From UBA7359 sp963976795 (GTDB lineage Bacteria; Pseudomonadota; Gammaproteobacteria; Eutrophobiales; Eutrophobiaceae), in NCBI GenBank assembly GCA_963976795.1, contig CAXBLT010000008.1, forward strand, positions 1 to 64,000: a stretch of 64,000 nt of DNA, written 5' to 3'. The translations under genes were made by a program, and so were the position numbers. The notes under the pieces were generated by a model. The model was not told the origin of the DNA. It did no database searches and saw only the letters and a program-made list of their open reading frames with translations. This document shows positions 27,060 to 36,735 of the stretch, in pieces. How positions within the stretch are numbered: the first letter of the stretch is position 1; the number at the start of each line of letters is the position of its first letter.

Positions 27060-28076
27060 TTAAACTAATTCTTCGTCAGCACTTCCACCTAAAGAAATTT
27101 GTCCTTCGTCAGCCAATCGTCGAGCAATTGATAAAATTTCTTTTTGTGCCGTTTCTACTTCACTCAATTTAACCGGGCCCTTGGCTTCCAGATCATCACG
27201 TAGCATTTCAGCGGCCCGTTTTGACATATTCGCGTAAATTTTTTCCTTTAATTCATCATCAGAGGCTTTCATTGCCAAGAGTAAACTATCAGTTGAAACC
27301 TCTCGCAAGATAGTTTGCATAGCTCGGTCGTCAACACCTAACAAATTTTCAAATACAAACATCAAGTCTTGTATTTCTTGCCCCAAGTCTTCATCAACCT
27401 CTTTAACCTTCTCCATAATCGCAGCTTCAGCAGATGATTCGATAAAGTTTAATATATCTGCTGCTGCCTTAATTCCACCGATTGAAGATGATTGAACATT
27501 ACTACCGCCTTTTAACTGTCGTTCCAGAGTTTCATTTAGTTCCCTCATCGCCGCAGGTTGAACACTCTCTAATGTAGCAATACGCAATAACAAATCAGAA
27601 TGCACTTTTTCTGGAAATTCTGTAATTATTTCTGCTGCCATATCACTTTCAAGATAAGATAAAATAATAGCGATAATCTGTGGATGCTCATTGTTTATTA
27701 ATTCTGCAACTGATTTTGGCTTCATCCATTTTAAAGACTCAAGTCCCTGTGAGTTTCCACCGAGCAGAATTCGATCAATAACACTTGCTGCCTTATCTTC
27801 ACCTAATGCACTATATAAAACATTGCGCACATAATCATCGGCACCTACACCTAGACTAGTCTGCTTGTTCACAGTCGTCATAAATTCACCAATGACAGAA
27901 TTGACCATTTCTTTGGAAAGATCTTTGACTGTTGTCATAGCTATACCAATACGCTGGACTTCTTTTGGCCCCATATGTTTCATTACTTCAGAAGCAGATT
28001 CTTCACCAATTGACATTAGAAAAACAGCCGCCTTTTGAGTAGGATCCATTCCTGCACTTTTCTTTGTTGCTGCCAC
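27060..28076 (-). CDS. fliG: Flagellar motor switch protein FliG
   Basis: The protein has 338 residues with the N-terminal FliF-binding, middle (EHPQIIAIILSYL, the EHPQ motif) and C-terminal torque domains; the C-terminal helix has the charged residues (LLAMKASDDELKEKIYANMSKRA region) that meet the stator. It starts with GTG overlapping the fliF stop (TAGTG). Confidence 0.97.
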   Translation of the reverse strand: MAATKKSAGMDPTQKAAVFLMSIGEESASEVMKHMGPKEVQRIGIAMTTVKDLSKEMVNSVIGEFMTTVNKQTSLGVGADDYVRNVLYSALGEDKAASVIDRILLGGNSQGLESLKWMKPKSVAELINNEHPQIIAIILSYLESDMAAEIITEFPEKVHSDLLLRIATLESVQPAAMRELNETLERQLKGGSNVQSSSIGGIKAAADILNFIESSAEAAIMEKVKEVDEDLGQEIQDLMFVFENLLGVDDRAMQTILREVSTDSLLLAMKASDDELKEKIYANMSKRAAEMLRDDLEAKGPVKLSEVETAQKEILSIARRLADEGQISLGGSADEELV

Positions 28077-29704
28077 TAGTCTTCACCTACCCAGTTACGT
28101 ACTACCTGTGCAGCCAGTTTGGGATCAGTATTGACCATTTCTTTAACATTATGGATAGATTTATCATATTCTGGCGCAGCTGTAAGTGCCTTCATTTCCT
28201 GTACCTGTGGAGATGATTCCTCACCAGATAATTGGCCTCCGGTACCAGTGGGGCCAGCTAATGCGGTCTGGTGTAATGTTATCTCTTTATTCATCATATT
28301 TTTAATGGCCGGTTTTAAGATCCCAAAAACAAGAAATAAAACAAACAATCCACCAAGTACTTGTTTAGCAATATCCCAGACCCATGCTTGTTGCCAAATG
28401 GGTGACTCGGGTAACGGCTCGACAGCGTCAGGTAAAGTAAACTGCGCATTCATAACGTTGACACTGTCCCCGCGAATTGGATTAAACCCGATAGTTTCTT
28501 TTACCAGGTTTGTAATTTGATTTAATTCTTCCGGGGTATGTTCGATACGCTCAACTACGCCTTTTTCACCAAGGGTCTTCTTGTAATCTATAACAACAGC
28601 AACAGACAACCGAAGCAGGCTTCCAGTAGGCAGGCGTGTATGACTAATCGTTTTATCTAACTCATAATTTTTCGTAGAACGGCGTTGCATACTGCCCATA
28701 GCGGAGCTGCCTTCATCATTTTTAGAATTACTGTTACCAACAACCTCAGGAGCACTACCATTAAGACTTGGTTGATTTGATAATGCGCCGGGCACGCCAC
28801 CCGAAAGTCCTGAAGAAGATTTTGAATCTTCTTCCAATTGTTCACTGCGCAAAGCAGACAGATCGGGGTTAAATGATTCTCGTGTTTGCTCGGTACTTGT
28901 AAAATCTAACTCAGCTGTAACCTGTGCCTTCACGCCATCTTGCCCTAGCAAGGGAATCAATATGTTTTCAATTCTTTTTATGTATGAATTTTCTACTTGT
29001 GTGGTGTATTGAAATTGCGATGCTGTCATTGCCAGATCTGCTGATGATTGATTCTGCGTCATTAACCGCCCATATTGATCAATCACACTAACATTCGCTA
29101 ACTCAAGACTAGGTACGCTTGACGCTACCAGATTAGCAATCGCAGCTACTTGTCCAGCCTCAAGTCGATGCCCCGGATATAAATCAAGAAGTACTGATGC
29201 ACTTGCCGCCTTACGGTTACGTAAAAAAACACTTTCTTTAGGCAAAGCCAAGTGAACTCTTGCTGCCTTAACCGCACTGACTTTTGTAATCGAAATAGCT
29301 AGTTCATTTTCCAGTGCATGTTGGTAACGCGCTTTCTCAATGAATTGACTGGTTCCGAGCTTTTGCTCTTCATTCAACATTGCAAAGCCACTATTAGCAC
29401 TCTTAGGCAAGCCTTCTGCTGCCAGTTTCATCCTTGCTTCATGAACCTTTGAAGAAGCAACCATGACAGCACCAGTATTTTGATCGACATGATAATCAAT
29501 ATTTGCCTTTTGCAGAGATTCAATGACTGCCGAAGCATCTTGATCAGACAAACTACCATATAACAAACTAAAGTTTGGTGACTGTGACCAAAGTACGACA
29601 TAACCCCCAACCGCCACACTTGCTGCAATAGCAAACAAAAAAACGACCTGCCGAATAAACAGAGTACGTTTCACATCGAAGGGAATTTCAATTGCTTCAG
29701 CCAT
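28076..29704 (-). CDS. fliF: Flagellar MS-ring protein FliF
   Basis: The protein has 542 residues with an N-terminal membrane helix (about 17-38), two ring-building domains in the periplasm, a second helix (about 430-450) and a short C-terminal tail (ending AAQVVRNWVGED) that binds FliG. It is the base on which the motor is assembled. It lies 23 bases after fliE. Confidence 0.97.
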   Translation of the reverse strand: MAEAIEIPFDVKRTLFIRQVVFLFAIAASVAVGGYVVLWSQSPNFSLLYGSLSDQDASAVIESLQKANIDYHVDQNTGAVMVASSKVHEARMKLAAEGLPKSANSGFAMLNEEQKLGTSQFIEKARYQHALENELAISITKVSAVKAARVHLALPKESVFLRNRKAASASVLLDLYPGHRLEAGQVAAIANLVASSVPSLELANVSVIDQYGRLMTQNQSSADLAMTASQFQYTTQVENSYIKRIENILIPLLGQDGVKAQVTAELDFTSTEQTRESFNPDLSALRSEQLEEDSKSSSGLSGGVPGALSNQPSLNGSAPEVVGNSNSKNDEGSSAMGSMQRRSTKNYELDKTISHTRLPTGSLLRLSVAVVIDYKKTLGEKGVVERIEHTPEELNQITNLVKETIGFNPIRGDSVNVMNAQFTLPDAVEPLPESPIWQQAWVWDIAKQVLGGLFVLFLVFGILKPAIKNMMNKEITLHQTALAGPTGTGGQLSGEESSPQVQEMKALTAAPEYDKSIHNVKEMVNTDPKLAAQVVRNWVGED

Positions 29705-29727
29705 TTTATTTTCCTAACATGATGTTG

Positions 29728-30048
29728 TTAAACTGACATGTTCATTATTTCTTGATAAGCACTAACCAGACGGTTACGAACCTGAGTCATTGCTTGAAAT
29801 GACACTGATGCTTTTTGTAGATTAATCATTACATCGGTGACTTCAATATCAGGATTACCTAACTCAAATTGTTTTGAGAGCTCACCTGCATGTTGTTGTG
29901 TTTCATTGACTTTATTAACTGCGCTTTGAAACATATTAGAAAAATCCGGGTTACTACCTTGTGCAACTGCCGATTGATTAATCGTATTTGCTTTATCGGC
30001 CATTGCTCGCATTTGAACTAACAACGTATCCATATTAATTTCACTCAT
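29728..30048 (-). CDS. fliE: Flagellar hook-basal body protein FliE
   Basis: The protein has 106 residues. The C-terminal two thirds match FliE (MFQSAVNKVNETQ, NPDIEVTDVMINLQKASVSFQAMTQVRNRLVSAYQEIMNM). It links the MS ring to the rod. It starts only 26 bases after fleR, and I see no sigma-54 element in that gap, so it is probably read from the fleS promoter. Confidence 0.95.
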   Translation of the reverse strand: MSEINMDTLLVQMRAMADKANTINQSAVAQGSNPDFSNMFQSAVNKVNETQQHAGELSKQFELGNPDIEVTDVMINLQKASVSFQAMTQVRNRLVSAYQEIMNMSV

Positions 30049-30074
30049 GCTTAACTCCTCCTAAACATCGATTA

Positions 30075-31439
30075 TTAGTTAATAGGTATTGCAACACCAT
30101 GCTCACGCATCTTTGCAAGCTTGTACCTCAGAGTACGTGGACTAATACCCAGTTTTTCAGCTGCCGATTTACGACTCCCCATGGTTTCTTTCAATGCTTC
30201 AATAATCATATTTTGTTCACGTACCTTAAGATCATCGCTAAGCTTACTATCTGTTTCTGTATCCAGGTTTACTTCATCCTGAAATTCAGCTTCAGCAGTT
30301 ATTCCTTGATACGTTTGTTGCTCAAACTGTATTTCATTCATTGTAATTATCCCTGTCATTTGAAGAATTAAAGCGCGTTGCATAACATTATCTAATTCAC
30401 GTACGTTTCCAGGCCATGAATAAGTTTTAAGCATTTCACATACCTCTGTTGACAACTCGGGACAAGGTGCATTATTAGCTGTTGCTGCTCGGGCCAGTAG
30501 ATATTCTGCGATCGGGACAACATCCTCTTTTCTTTCTCGTAGTGCGGGCATATTTATTGGAAAAACATTTAAGCGATAAAACAAATCTTCCCGGAAACGG
30601 CCGGCGGTCACTTCCTTACGCATATTCCTGTTTGAGGTTGCAATCACACGAACATTTAATTCTATTGAGTTTTGATCGCCCAGACGTTCAACTTCTTTCT
30701 CCTGAAGCACACGCAATAACTTGGCTTGTAAAGGCAAACTCATTTCTGATATTTCATCTAGCAAGATAGTGCCATCCTGAGCTTGTTCAAATTTTCCAGG
30801 GCATGATTTATAAGCGCCGGTATAAGCTCCTTTTTGATATCCAAATAAAATCGCTTCCAACATGTTTTCCGGAATTGCTGCGCAATTAATTGCCACGAAT
30901 GGTTTTTTACTTCGCGATGATTGTTGATGAATAAATTGCGCAAGTACTTCTTTACCCGTTCCACTTTCCCCGGTGATCAGTAATGTAGCGCCAGTATCTG
31001 CAACCCTTTTTGCTATTTCCATTACCTCGTTTGTCTTGGCATCAGCCGCGATAAAACCAGTATCAGTTTCAGCCAAAACTGTGGGTAAAAACTGACTAAC
31101 CTTGGAAACAAGTACCTCTGGTTCGAAAGGTTTAACAAGATAATCAACAGCACCAATTTGCATAGCGTCGACTGCTTGTTGAACAGAGCCAAATGCCGTC
31201 ATCAGTATCACGGGTAAACCCACCTGCGTAGTCTTCATTCGTTTTAGCAGATTAATACCGTCCATTTTAGCCATTTGCACATCGCTAATAACCATGTCAA
31301 TAGACTCATTTTGGAGAACATCAAGTGCATCTTCACCGTTGGCTGCAGTTTTTGGAATATAACCTGCGATAGTCAGCGTATCAGTCAAGGCCTCGCGTAA
31401 GTCGTTGTCATCCTCAACTATCAAAACTGTATAATTCAT
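30075..31439 (-). CDS. fleR: Sigma-54-dependent response regulator FleR/FlrC
   Basis: The protein has 454 residues: a receiver domain with Asp53 (VISDVQMAKMDG), an AAA+ domain with Walker A GESGTGKE (157-164), and a C-terminal Fis-type helix-turn-helix (SAAEKLGISPRTLRYKL). The sigma-54-contact loop reads GAYTGA (204-209) rather than GAFTGA; Tyr is generally tolerated at this position. It activates middle flagellar genes together with its kinase FleS. It overlaps fleS by four bases. Confidence 0.96.
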   Translation of the reverse strand: MNYTVLIVEDDNDLREALTDTLTIAGYIPKTAANGEDALDVLQNESIDMVISDVQMAKMDGINLLKRMKTTQVGLPVILMTAFGSVQQAVDAMQIGAVDYLVKPFEPEVLVSKVSQFLPTVLAETDTGFIAADAKTNEVMEIAKRVADTGATLLITGESGTGKEVLAQFIHQQSSRSKKPFVAINCAAIPENMLEAILFGYQKGAYTGAYKSCPGKFEQAQDGTILLDEISEMSLPLQAKLLRVLQEKEVERLGDQNSIELNVRVIATSNRNMRKEVTAGRFREDLFYRLNVFPINMPALRERKEDVVPIAEYLLARAATANNAPCPELSTEVCEMLKTYSWPGNVRELDNVMQRALILQMTGIITMNEIQFEQQTYQGITAEAEFQDEVNLDTETDSKLSDDLKVREQNMIIEALKETMGSRKSAAEKLGISPRTLRYKLAKMREHGVAIPIN

Positions 31440-32683
31440 ATTGCACTCCGATTGGTATTCAAACTATTTGTAGTCAGTTTATTTTTTTGTATTAAATATT
31501 TATTGTTTTCAGTTTTATTGACCGGCAGATTTATTGTGAAAGAAGTTCCTCTTTCAGGGCCGTCTTGCACAGAGATCGTACCTTTATGTGCACGTACAAC
31601 AGCGTCGACTACGGCTAAGCCGAGTCCTGTTCCATTGGTCCGTGTTGTTACAAACGGTTCAAACAATCTCGGTTTAATCGCTGCGGGGATACCGGGGCCA
31701 TCATCAGTCAGAACCAGTTGAACTTCTTCTGGATGTTTTTGTGACAGCTCAATATGTATATTGGTATTAATGTTTCCAGCCTGGCATGAATTATTAAATA
31801 TATTTTGTAAGGCGCTCTTAAATGCATCACAAGCAAGATTAACCTGAACGTCTGAAGTCTTGTCATCAAAAATAATATTTAATTTACAGTCTTCCAGTGT
31901 ATTTTCTTGCTGTTCAATCAAATCTTTAATTACTGATGAAACATTTGAAGGTTTTGCATTCAAACGACCACCACGAGCAAACAACAACATTTCTTCTACC
32001 AGTGTTTCCAGATGTTGGAGTGCAGACAAGGTTTTCTTTGTAAAACGCTTTCTACGTTCTAAATCAAGTTGGTTCGTACCAAGGTTTGAAATGTAAAGTA
32101 AGGCGGATGAAAGCGGGGTACGTATCTGGTGTGCTAATGCAGCAGCCATTTCTCCCATGGCAGACATACGTTTTAAACCAGAGATCTGTTCTTGTAGTTG
32201 TCGTGTTTCAGTAACGTCGGTGATTAGTAATATTTGTCCCGGTTCTGGATCGAGAGGCTGCGTAGAAATATTAACGTATTGACCAGTATGTAAAGTTATA
32301 TCATGACCATCATCCCATTTTGGCTTGAATGAACGCTCAACAACATCACGCCAACGTTCATTAAGTAATGGTTCTCCAAGTAGTTCCAATGCTGCCGGGT
32401 TAATTTCTCTTACAATGCCTTGTCCATCAAGGACTATGACACCACCAGGCAATGCACGTAAAAGATTTTCAAGGCGCTTGGTCACGCGTTCACGTTCTAT
32501 ATATTCATGTTTCTTCTGTGAACGTGTATCCGCGAGTTCCTGATTTAGCAAAGAGACTTCTTGCTCAAGACCTTTATAAAAACGGGACAATGATGAAGAT
32601 ACTTCACTAAAATTCTGAAAAGCCTCTTCTAATGATTCTGCTTTACTGCTTTCAGTCTCTATTGAATATAACTGTTGTGTCAT
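31436..32683 (-). CDS. fleS: Flagellar sensor kinase FleS/FlrB
   Basis: The protein has 415 residues with no membrane helix: an N-terminal coiled region, a PAS domain (about 70-160), a dimerisation domain with His185 (ALAHQIRTPLSS) and an HATPase domain (LTDDGPGIP, TNGTGLGLAVV). It phosphorylates FleR in the cytoplasm. It has its own sigma-54 promoter, expected to be driven by FleQ. Confidence 0.96.
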   Translation of the reverse strand: MTQQLYSIETESSKAESLEEAFQNFSEVSSSLSRFYKGLEQEVSLLNQELADTRSQKKHEYIERERVTKRLENLLRALPGGVIVLDGQGIVREINPAALELLGEPLLNERWRDVVERSFKPKWDDGHDITLHTGQYVNISTQPLDPEPGQILLITDVTETRQLQEQISGLKRMSAMGEMAAALAHQIRTPLSSALLYISNLGTNQLDLERRKRFTKKTLSALQHLETLVEEMLLFARGGRLNAKPSNVSSVIKDLIEQQENTLEDCKLNIIFDDKTSDVQVNLACDAFKSALQNIFNNSCQAGNINTNIHIELSQKHPEEVQLVLTDDGPGIPAAIKPRLFEPFVTTRTNGTGLGLAVVDAVVRAHKGTISVQDGPERGTSFTINLPVNKTENNKYLIQKNKLTTNSLNTNRSAI

Positions 32684-32723
32684 TTCCTCACCATTAACAA
32701 ATTAAAGTTGTTAATGGTGTAAG

Positions 32724-32741
32724 AGCAAGGACTATGCCATT
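32724..32741 (-). promoter_or_regulatory. Sigma-54 promoter of fleSR
   Basis: The reverse strand reads AATGGCATAGTCCTTGCT, with GG-N10-GC spacing, about 41 bases before the fleS start. It shares ATGGCATAG and TTGCT with the fliL promoter. Confidence 0.85.
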
Positions 32742-32803
32742 GGGTATATTCTAATAAATACAAGTAATTACGGAGAAGGTGATTAAAATTTTCTAAGCTT
32801 ATG

Positions 32804-34234
32804 TCAAATACCCGACGCTGTTTCTTTGCGTTGCATACCAAGTTTACGCATTTTCTCGACCAAGGTGGTACGTCCCATATTCAAGCGTTTTGCCGCATGA
32901 GCGACGACACCATTTGATTCATCAAGAGCTTGTTTTATAAGACTAAGTTCAATTGAATTAATATGATCTTTCAGATCAACACCACTTTTAGGTAATCTCG
33001 GCATACGTAAATGCAGATCTGATTCAACGCCACTATCCTCTTTAGGAAGTTTTTCCATAATAGTCTTTGCCTGATATTTTTCTGGCATATCCTGCACATC
33101 GACAACACCATTGGGATACAAAATGGAGAGTCGCTCGATTAGATTGGCTAGTTCGCGAACATTACCCGGCCATGAATATTGAGCAAGTGACTCTGTAGCT
33201 GATTGTGTTAACGATAAACCCGTACTACCTTCATGTTCCAGTCGCTCAATTAAATCACTTATCAGCATGGGTAAGTCTTCAGTACGATTCCTTAATGCCG
33301 GCATTTCAATTGGGAAAACATTTAGTCTATAAAACAAATCTTCACGAAAACGACCGGTTTCAATTGCTTTGTCTAAATCAACGTGAGTTGCAGCAACAAT
33401 ACGTACGTCAGCCGCAATACTCTTGTTGCTACCGACGCGCTCAAACGTACGTTCTTGCAGAACACGGAGTAACTTTACTTGCATCGGTAAACTCATGTCG
33501 CCTATTTCATCAAGGAATAATGTACCTCCCTCTGCCATCTCGAAACGTCCCTGGCGTGCGGTGATAGCCCCTGTAAAGGCACCTTTTTCATGGCCGAACA
33601 ACTCACTTTCGAGTAATTCAGATGGAATTGCACCGCAATTTATTGGAACAAAAGGTTTGTTTCTTCTAGATGATTGATAATGAATATTACGCGCCACAAC
33701 TTCCTTACCAGATCCAGAGTCGCCCATAATGAGTACATTAGCTTCTGTGTCGGCAACCTTATCAACCATACGTCGCACACGTTTTATCGTTTTACTGGTA
33801 CCACCAAGACTGCGAAATAGCTCCATAGATCTAGGCGTGCCATCTTCATGACGTGTTTGTCGATAGAGTTTAATCTGTTGTAAAACTGATTCCAGTTTCT
33901 GATAGCGTAATGGTAAGTCTATCGAAGCTATAGAACCGATATCCATTTCCTGACTAAATCGTGTTTTAGCATCAGGATCATTTAACAAAATGATCGGCAA
34001 GTAGGAATCTATGGATTTTATACCTCTGAAAACAGCTAACAGCTCTTTGTTAGTACCACAATCGCCAAGCACCAACATGATAATCCCATCCGTTTTATCG
34101 AAACGGTCTTGCCAATTTTCAGGGTCTGATATTGAAATAGGTTCATAACCCATGAACTCCATTACGGCTGTTACATGGTTACGCACCTTACTAGAAGCAT
34201 CAATTATTACGACTTTATTTTTCACTTCCTCCAC
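32804..34234 (-). CDS. fleQ: Flagellar master regulator FleQ/FlrA
   Basis: The protein has 476 residues: an atypical receiver-like domain (1-125) that lacks the usual phosphoacceptor Asp (the region reads IIMLVLGDCG), an AAA+ domain with GDSGSGKE (171-178) and intact GAFTGA (218-223), and a Fis-type helix-turn-helix (HAAKRLNMGRTTLVEKM). It starts with GTG with an AGGAGGAGAG element upstream. Homologues bind c-di-GMP and FleN. It should activate the sigma-54 promoters in this window. Confidence 0.96.
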   Translation of the reverse strand: MEEVKNKVVIIDASSKVRNHVTAVMEFMGYEPISISDPENWQDRFDKTDGIIMLVLGDCGTNKELLAVFRGIKSIDSYLPIILLNDPDAKTRFSQEMDIGSIASIDLPLRYQKLESVLQQIKLYRQTRHEDGTPRSMELFRSLGGTSKTIKRVRRMVDKVADTEANVLIMGDSGSGKEVVARNIHYQSSRRNKPFVPINCGAIPSELLESELFGHEKGAFTGAITARQGRFEMAEGGTLFLDEIGDMSLPMQVKLLRVLQERTFERVGSNKSIAADVRIVAATHVDLDKAIETGRFREDLFYRLNVFPIEMPALRNRTEDLPMLISDLIERLEHEGSTGLSLTQSATESLAQYSWPGNVRELANLIERLSILYPNGVVDVQDMPEKYQAKTIMEKLPKEDSGVESDLHLRMPRLPKSGVDLKDHINSIELSLIKQALDESNGVVAHAAKRLNMGRTTLVEKMRKLGMQRKETASGI

Positions 34235-34418
34235 GCGATCTCTCCTCCTTTATGTTGAAGATCACATTGCCTCTGGATGATAGTTAACCAGTTGAAGTTA
34301 TAAATGTCAAAATTCTGTCGTTTTTTTTAGACAACGCTTGTTGAAAGGATGGTGAGAGTCAAAGGCAATTGAGAAGGTTAGACGCTATTTATCAAATTAA
34401 ATTACATCCAGATGCAAA

Positions 34419-34778
34419 TTACAATGCGCTTTGGGGGTAGGTATTCTGCATTTTTTTTCCTGCTTGTAATCGTTTAATACTTATCGAAAGTTTCTCTTTT
34501 TTTCCAGTAATTATAGTTACCATGTTTTTATGCGCATTCATTAATTTTTCTAAACGCTCAATATCCGCAGGGCTTAATTGATGTTTATCCAGTTTAAGAA
34601 AATATTTTTCAATTTTCTCTGTATATTCAGACAGTTTTTGTTCGAGACCAATCATGTCCTGTTCTTTTACCCGATTAAAAACCTGTTCACCTGTTTTGAT
34701 TATTGCATCGAAACCAGTTTGAGCATCAACTTGCATGAGAGTTATTTGCTTAGTCTCATCAGGCTGCTGGTTGTTCAA
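34419..34778 (-). CDS. fliT: FliT-like flagellar chaperone
   Basis: A helical protein of up to 119 residues with two amphipathic helices; the context (downstream of fliS, upstream of fleQ) fits the FliD chaperone FliT. Sequence identity to known FliT cannot be judged by eye. The frame begins with a TTG that overlaps fliS by 20 bases and has GGAA upstream; an ATG at 34736 is the alternative start. A 184-base gap holding the fleQ promoter follows. Confidence 0.6.
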   Translation of the reverse strand: MNNQQPDETKQITLMQVDAQTGFDAIIKTGEQVFNRVKEQDMIGLEQKLSEYTEKIEKYFLKLDKHQLSPADIERLEKLMNAHKNMVTIITGKKEKLSISIKRLQAGKKMQNTYPQSAL

Positions 34779-35202
34779 GCCGTTTTTCCACTTGTGCTAC
34801 TGCAGGTTGCTCTGCGATTGCATCCCAGGCAGATTTAATTTCCATCAATAAACCATAAACTTCGTCAAGCATGGCAACATCGTTTTTCAAATTTGATTCC
34901 ATCAAGCGATAAGTCATGTATTCATACAAACTATCAAGATTAATGGCTATATCTCCACCTTTCTCATGATCCAGACTATCGCGCAACCCGCCTATTATTG
35001 AGATAGCCATACTGACATCTTCACCCTTTTTCGCTACATCATTTAATTTCATGTGGCCTTTGGCTTGTGCCAACTTTCCTAATGCACCTTCAAGCAACAT
35101 CTGTATCAAACGATGTGGCGAAGCGCTTTCAATACCTGTATGTAAATTTATCTTGTTGTACTGCTTTAACGCGTGAATATTACCCAAGTGTGCATTGCCC
35201 AT
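34759..35202 (-). CDS. fliS: Flagellin chaperone FliS
   Basis: The protein has 147 residues, four helices, with the FliS landmark segments QYNKINLHTGIESASPHRLIQMLLEGAL and YEYMTYRLMESNLKNDVAMLDEV. It binds the flagellin C-terminus and prevents early polymerisation. It carries a short C-terminal extension (AVAQVEKRLEQPAA). It lies 52 bases downstream of fliD. Confidence 0.95.
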   Translation of the reverse strand: MGNAHLGNIHALKQYNKINLHTGIESASPHRLIQMLLEGALGKLAQAKGHMKLNDVAKKGEDVSMAISIIGGLRDSLDHEKGGDIAINLDSLYEYMTYRLMESNLKNDVAMLDEVYGLLMEIKSAWDAIAEQPAVAQVEKRLEQPAA

Positions 35203-35254
35203 TATTCATTACCTCATTAAACTTTAATTTAATCATGATTTATAGAACAGCAGA

Positions 35255-36676
35255 TTATGAACGGTCATTAATGTTTTTAATCGCTTCAAACTGTTGAGTT
35301 AAAAAGCTGCTGGTCGAATTTAATTGTGCTACTAATGCATCCATCGCTGAAAATTGTGCTAATAATCTTTCTTCAAAGGCTATTAACGACAGCTCCAATG
35401 CTTCCAGGTCTTCATTAATATTCTCAATAGTTGAATTTAAACCATTTGTTTTACTATCGAGCAAACCATCTTTTTTTACATATTCATTTACAATGCTATC
35501 AAGCTTGGTGGCAACACCATTTGTAGAAGAAAACAATGCAGAAACATCATCTATATTCTCATCTATCGCTGAATCTAATGTATTAGAATTTATCTTTAAT
35601 GTGCCATCACTATTGGAAGTAATGCCCACATCTACTAATGTTGTAAATTTTCCACTTATGCCTGTTACTGCATCTGCAATCCGTGTCCTGATTTGGTTGC
35701 TAATATTCCTGGTTGTCGCATCGCCTAATAATACAGCAGCCTCTCCTGTTGCAGGGTCAAACTCTGTAACATCATTCATAAAGGTTACTAAGGTATTATA
35801 ATTTGAGACAAAGGATTGAATATTGGATTTTACGGTTTCTGTATCATTCGCAACTGTCAGTCCATAAGTATTGCCAGGATCTTCTTTAAGAAGAGTTATC
35901 GTGACACCATCTATTGCATCAACGACTGTATTTGATGCACTTAAAACCTTTTGACCGTCGATATAAATCTCAGCATCAATAGCCGCATTGATTTGCGTTA
36001 ATTGTTCTGGTGTAGTGGCATCACTCGTATCATAGTAAAAAGCTGACAAACCTGAACTATCAGTATCATCCAAGTCACTATCATCTACAGTTATCGTTAT
36101 TGCATTATCAGTTCCGGTATTATCAGAGCTCAGAACCAACTTCGCTTCAGTACCACCTACTCCATCATCAACATTGATAATAGTAGCTGAAACCCCAGTA
36201 TTATCTGTTGCGTTATTAATGGCATTACGTATCCCGGCAAGTGTTTCATTATTGTTATCTATGGTTACATCAAAACTTGAAGTTCCCGAAAAAATAGTCA
36301 GTGTCCCGGTACCGACAACTGTATCCTGATCGGCAAAGCCGCTTGTCATTAATTTATGTGCTTCTGCAAAGTCCCTTACTTCTATATCAAATATGCCTGG
36401 GGAGATCGAGCCAGAGGTGGATGTTGCAGTAAAGACACTGGTATCCTCAGAGGTCAGTGTATTTGCTTGAAAGTTATCCGCCGACTTGAGAAAGGTCAGT
36501 GATGTGGCAAATGTGGATAACCTGCTTTTTAAGGCACCAAATGCCGATACCTCAAATTGAGTGTCGGAACGTTGGTTGGCCAATAATAGTGTTTTAGCAT
36601 CGCCTTCTGCGGCGACAAGACTCGTCACTATTGAATTGATATCAAGTCCGGAACCTATACCGGGCACAGAGATCAT
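35255..36676 (-). CDS. fliD: Flagellar filament cap protein FliD
   Basis: The protein has 473 residues. The N-terminal segment (GIGSGLDINSIVTSLVAAEGD) and the C-terminal coiled coil ending in LTQQFEAIKNIND are typical of FliD. The middle holds Ig-like variable domains. It caps the filament and helps flagellin fold. A candidate sigma-54 site lies 43-59 bases upstream. Confidence 0.95.
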   Translation of the reverse strand: MISVPGIGSGLDINSIVTSLVAAEGDAKTLLLANQRSDTQFEVSAFGALKSRLSTFATSLTFLKSADNFQANTLTSEDTSVFTATSTSGSISPGIFDIEVRDFAEAHKLMTSGFADQDTVVGTGTLTIFSGTSSFDVTIDNNNETLAGIRNAINNATDNTGVSATIINVDDGVGGTEAKLVLSSDNTGTDNAITITVDDSDLDDTDSSGLSAFYYDTSDATTPEQLTQINAAIDAEIYIDGQKVLSASNTVVDAIDGVTITLLKEDPGNTYGLTVANDTETVKSNIQSFVSNYNTLVTFMNDVTEFDPATGEAAVLLGDATTRNISNQIRTRIADAVTGISGKFTTLVDVGITSNSDGTLKINSNTLDSAIDENIDDVSALFSSTNGVATKLDSIVNEYVKKDGLLDSKTNGLNSTIENINEDLEALELSLIAFEERLLAQFSAMDALVAQLNSTSSFLTQQFEAIKNINDRS

Positions 36677-36718
36677 ATCGACTCCTAATTATATTCTGGT
36701 TTCTTTGTAATTAAAGAA

Positions 36719-36735
36719 TGCAGAAATCGCACCAA
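36719..36735 (-). promoter_or_regulatory. Weak candidate sigma-54 promoter of fliD
   Basis: The reverse strand reads TTGGTGCGATTTCTGCA. GG-N10-GC spacing is right, but the -24 element departs from GGCA. It sits just past the flaG stop. Confidence 0.4.
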
